6,606 nucleotides of DNA, from NCBI GenBank assembly GCA_027014185.1, contig JALWEK010000215.1, positions 1-6,606 on the forward strand, in the 5' to 3' direction. This DNA is from Aquificaceae bacterium (GTDB lineage: Bacteria; Aquificota; Aquificia; Aquificales; Aquificaceae). A model generated the notes under the pieces. The model was not told where the DNA came from. It ran no database searches and worked only from the letters and a program-made list of their open reading frames with translations. The translations under genes were made by a program, and so were the position numbers. Shown piece by piece: positions 4,899 to 6,606 of the stretch. Numbering within the stretch: the first letter of the stretch is position 1; the number at the start of each line of letters is the position of its first letter.

Positions 4899-5731
4899 CT
4901 TCCAAGCAGCCTTGACATTATGCCCTCCCAGAAGCTTCTCCTCCTGGGAGCCACCTCCAAGTTCATGTTGGAGAGAATATTATACACGTCGTCCATAAAT
5001 CCCCTTTCGAAGGGATCCTGCTCAATTATCTTCCTTATAAGCGTCTTCCTGTACCTTATGTTCCCAACGTGGCTGAGCTGGGCGCTGGTGTACCTCTCCG
5101 TGAGGAGCCTTATGCTCTCGTAAACCTTCTTCCCCTCCCTGTCGCTCTCGACCTTGTTTACCACGAGGAAGAAGTCCTTAACGTCGTTCTCCCTGTTTAT
5201 TATCTTTATCAGGGCGTAAGCGTCCGCCACAGCCGTCGGTTCGGGTGTGGTTATTATCACGGGAAAGTCTGCCGAGGAAACGACTGCTACCGTGTCGTCA
5301 TGGATACCGGGAGGGGTATCGAATATGACGTAATCGTAGTTCTCCTCTGCAAGCTCCTGATGCCTCCTCACGAGGCTGATTATCTGATCCTTGGGGAGCT
5401 TGGCGAGCTCGTATATCCCGTTCCCACTCGATATAAAGGCGAACCTCTCGTCTATCCTGACGGTTATCTCATCGAAAGTGGCCTCGCCGAAGAAGAAGTG
5501 GGCGAGGTTCTTCTGGGGAGTCAGCCCGAGCATAAGGTGAACGTTGCTCAGGCCAAGATCTGCATCTATTATGAGGACCTTCTTGCCGGTTTCCGAGAGG
5601 CCCTTGCCGATGCTGAGTGAGAGTATAGTCTTGCCCACTCCTCCCTTGCCACTGGCAACGGCGATGTACTTGGTGCCTCCCTCGGCACCTTCCCTACGCT
5701 TCAGGTGGGTTGCCTGCTGATTCAAGCTCAT
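4895..5731 (-). CDS. flhG: FlhG (YlxH/FleN), MinD-like ATPase controlling flagellar number
   Basis: A 278-residue deviant-Walker ATPase of the MinD/ParA class that limits flagellar number, stimulates FlhF GTPase and helps C-ring assembly. At the N-terminus NQQATHLKR (4-12) is a clear version of the FlhG DQAxxLR activator motif that reaches into FlhF. Walker A SGKGGVGKT is at 27-35, with the signature Lys at 29. Switch I lies near DADLGLSNVH (56-65), and switch II/Walker B is VIFDTPPGIHDD (135-146). Base recognition is by VNKVES (191-196). The C-terminal SFWEGIMSRLLGR (266-278) is an amphipathic helix suited to binding the membrane in the ATP-bound dimer. GAGGAG four to five bases before ATG 5731 supports the start. 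The gene begins 38 bp inside flhF and ends in an ATGA overlap with fliA, so the three proteins are probably made from one message. All key residues are present. Confidence 0.97.
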   Translation of the reverse strand: MSLNQQATHLKRREGAEGGTKYIAVASGKGGVGKTILSLSIGKGLSETGKKVLIIDADLGLSNVHLMLGLTPQKNLAHFFFGEATFDEITVRIDERFAFISSGNGIYELAKLPKDQIISLVRRHQELAEENYDYVIFDTPPGIHDDTVAVVSSADFPVIITTPEPTAVADAYALIKIINRENDVKDFFLVVNKVESDREGKKVYESIRLLTERYTSAQLSHVGNIRYRKTLIRKIIEQDPFERGFMDDVYNILSNMNLEVAPRRRSFWEGIMSRLLGR

Positions 5732-6606
5732 GTCTCTCCTCTAAGATAAGCCTCGTGAGAAAGTCGTAGTTTGCCATGACGATGTCATCTGGGACGGTCT
5801 GTCCGGTGGTAAAGCAGAGTATAGGGAGCTTCGTCCTGTAAGCTACGTTTATAACGTTCCCAGGATACGAGGTCTCGTCGAGCTTAGAGAATATGAGACC
5901 CCTTATCGGGAAAATACCGAACTGCATGATAACCTCGTACATTACCAGCTCGGAGAGGTTGGCGCTGAGGGTAAGGTATATGTGAGTGTCGATGCTCTCT
6001 AGGAACAGCTTCAGCTCGTTGAGCCTGAGTTTGTCGTGCTGGCTTCTTCCAGCGGTGTCCACGAATATAACGTCCCTGTTTTCCATATCCTCCACGCTCT
6101 TGAGGAACTCCTCGGGTGTGTCCGCCACTCTGAAGGGCAGTTCCATTATGTTTATGAAGGCCCTAAGCTGCTCGACCGCTCCCACCCTGTAGCTATCCAG
6201 GGTTATAACCCCAGGGCGCTTGCCGGCCCTTTTGAAGAGGTAGGAGAGCTTGGCTATAGTCGTGGTCTTACCCACGCCGGTCGGACCCATCAGGACGATG
6301 ATCCTCGGAGTATCCTCGAAGATCCTCTCACCCTCTATGAGTATGTTCTTCCTGAAGCTCTCCGTAAGGGATTCGTGGATCTCATCCTTGAAGTCGAGCT
6401 TTCCCAGTTCTATATCGTATCCGCAGGCTTCCTCTACTAGCTTCCTTGCTATCTCCCTCCTCACTCCCCTATAAACCATCCTCGAGAGGACCCTCCCGGC
6501 CCTGAGGGAAAGGTCCTCAGCCTCCTTGGACTTGGGTACCTCCTTCTCCTCATCCTGGAGTCTGACGATCTTTATAACCTCGTTTAGCGTGCCCTTGAGC
6601 CTCTCG
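5694..6606 (-). CDS. flhF: Flagellar SRP-like GTPase FlhF (N-terminal part outside window)
   Basis: Partial gene. The frame is open from the right edge to TAG at 5694-5696, giving 303 visible residues; the ATG at 6477-6479 is internal. FlhF is an SRP-family GTPase that marks where a polar flagellum is built, with FlhG as its GTPase activator. Numbered from the first visible residue, a charged linker and N-domain helices (about 1-95, IARKLVEEACGYDI) precede the G domain. G1 GPTGVGKTTT is at 107-116, LDSYRVGAVEQLR near 136-148, G3 DTAGRS at 183-188, G4-like SKLDET at 240-245 and the closing TTGQTVPDD at 266-274. The pattern SKLDET with GQxVPDDI is specific to FlhF against Ffh and FtsY. The missing N-terminal part should hold the basic B domain. 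The C-terminal tail (ELESAGNPPEA) is coded by DNA shared with the flhG start. It is probably cotranscribed with upstream flhA or other flagellar genes not seen here. Confidence 0.97.
   Translation of the reverse strand, partial: ERLKGTLNEVIKIVRLQDEEKEVPKSKEAEDLSLRAGRVLSRMVYRGVRREIARKLVEEACGYDIELGKLDFKDEIHESLTESFRKNILIEGERIFEDTPRIIVLMGPTGVGKTTTIAKLSYLFKRAGKRPGVITLDSYRVGAVEQLRAFINIMELPFRVADTPEEFLKSVEDMENRDVIFVDTAGRSQHDKLRLNELKLFLESIDTHIYLTLSANLSELVMYEVIMQFGIFPIRGLIFSKLDETSYPGNVINVAYRTKLPILCFTTGQTVPDDIVMANYDFLTRLILEERHELESAGNPPEA

Noticed and set aside
5069..5620. 183-codon plus-strand ORF opposite flhG
   Set aside because: It is antisense to an unmistakable FlhG with all ATPase motifs. Long antisense frames are expected from this codon usage.
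5694..6479. Complete 261 aa FlhF starting at ATG 6477-6479
   Set aside because: The frame continues for 42 more codons to the right edge without a stop, and FlhF proteins have a further N-terminal domain.

Overview
The window looks like chromosomal DNA from a motile, thermophilic bacterium of the Aquificales (Aquifex/Hydrogenobacter relatives). This is an inference. The proteins are rich in Lys, Glu, Arg and Ile, arginine is mostly AGG and isoleucine often ATA, genes are packed with 1-43 bp overlaps, and the FliA N-terminal region closely resembles the Aquifex sigma-28 as I remember it. No database search was possible. There is no sign of a phage, IS element, CRISPR array, rRNA or tRNA.

Layout, left to right. 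(1) Positions 1-761, plus strand: the C-terminal part of an NtrY-type sensor histidine kinase. (2) Positions 719-2207, minus strand: a tight operon read mobB, then a triple zinc-ribbon protein, then a helical protein of unknown function. Both junctions are ATGA overlaps, and the last gene runs 43 bp into the 3' end of the kinase gene. (3) Positions 2208-2579: an AT-richer stretch between divergent transcription units. It carries two tiny single-span membrane ORFs (41 and 36 aa) joined by an ATGA overlap, an 18-codon ORF that may be a broken or frameshifted start of the first, and a TATAAT box just before the next gene. (4) Positions 2580-4207, plus strand: a Xer/integrase-type tyrosine recombinase and trmD, overlapping by 1 bp. 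(5) Positions 4191-6606, minus strand: flhF (cut by the window edge), flhG and fliA, again overlapping; fliA meets trmD tail to tail with a 17 bp overlap.

How the genes work together. FlhF and FlhG set flagellar position and number, and FliA transcribes late flagellar genes, so the right side is a classic flagellar regulatory block. TrmD makes m1G37 in tRNA; here it follows a recombinase gene rather than lying in the common rpsP-rimM-trmD-rplS order. MobB serves molybdenum-cofactor maturation, and its two coupled partners may serve the same or a related metal pathway, but nothing in their sequence proves it.

The least explained part is 2208-2579 with its mini membrane proteins. The mobB-linked zinc-ribbon and helical proteins come second. 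I did not find a clear new defence or mobile system.
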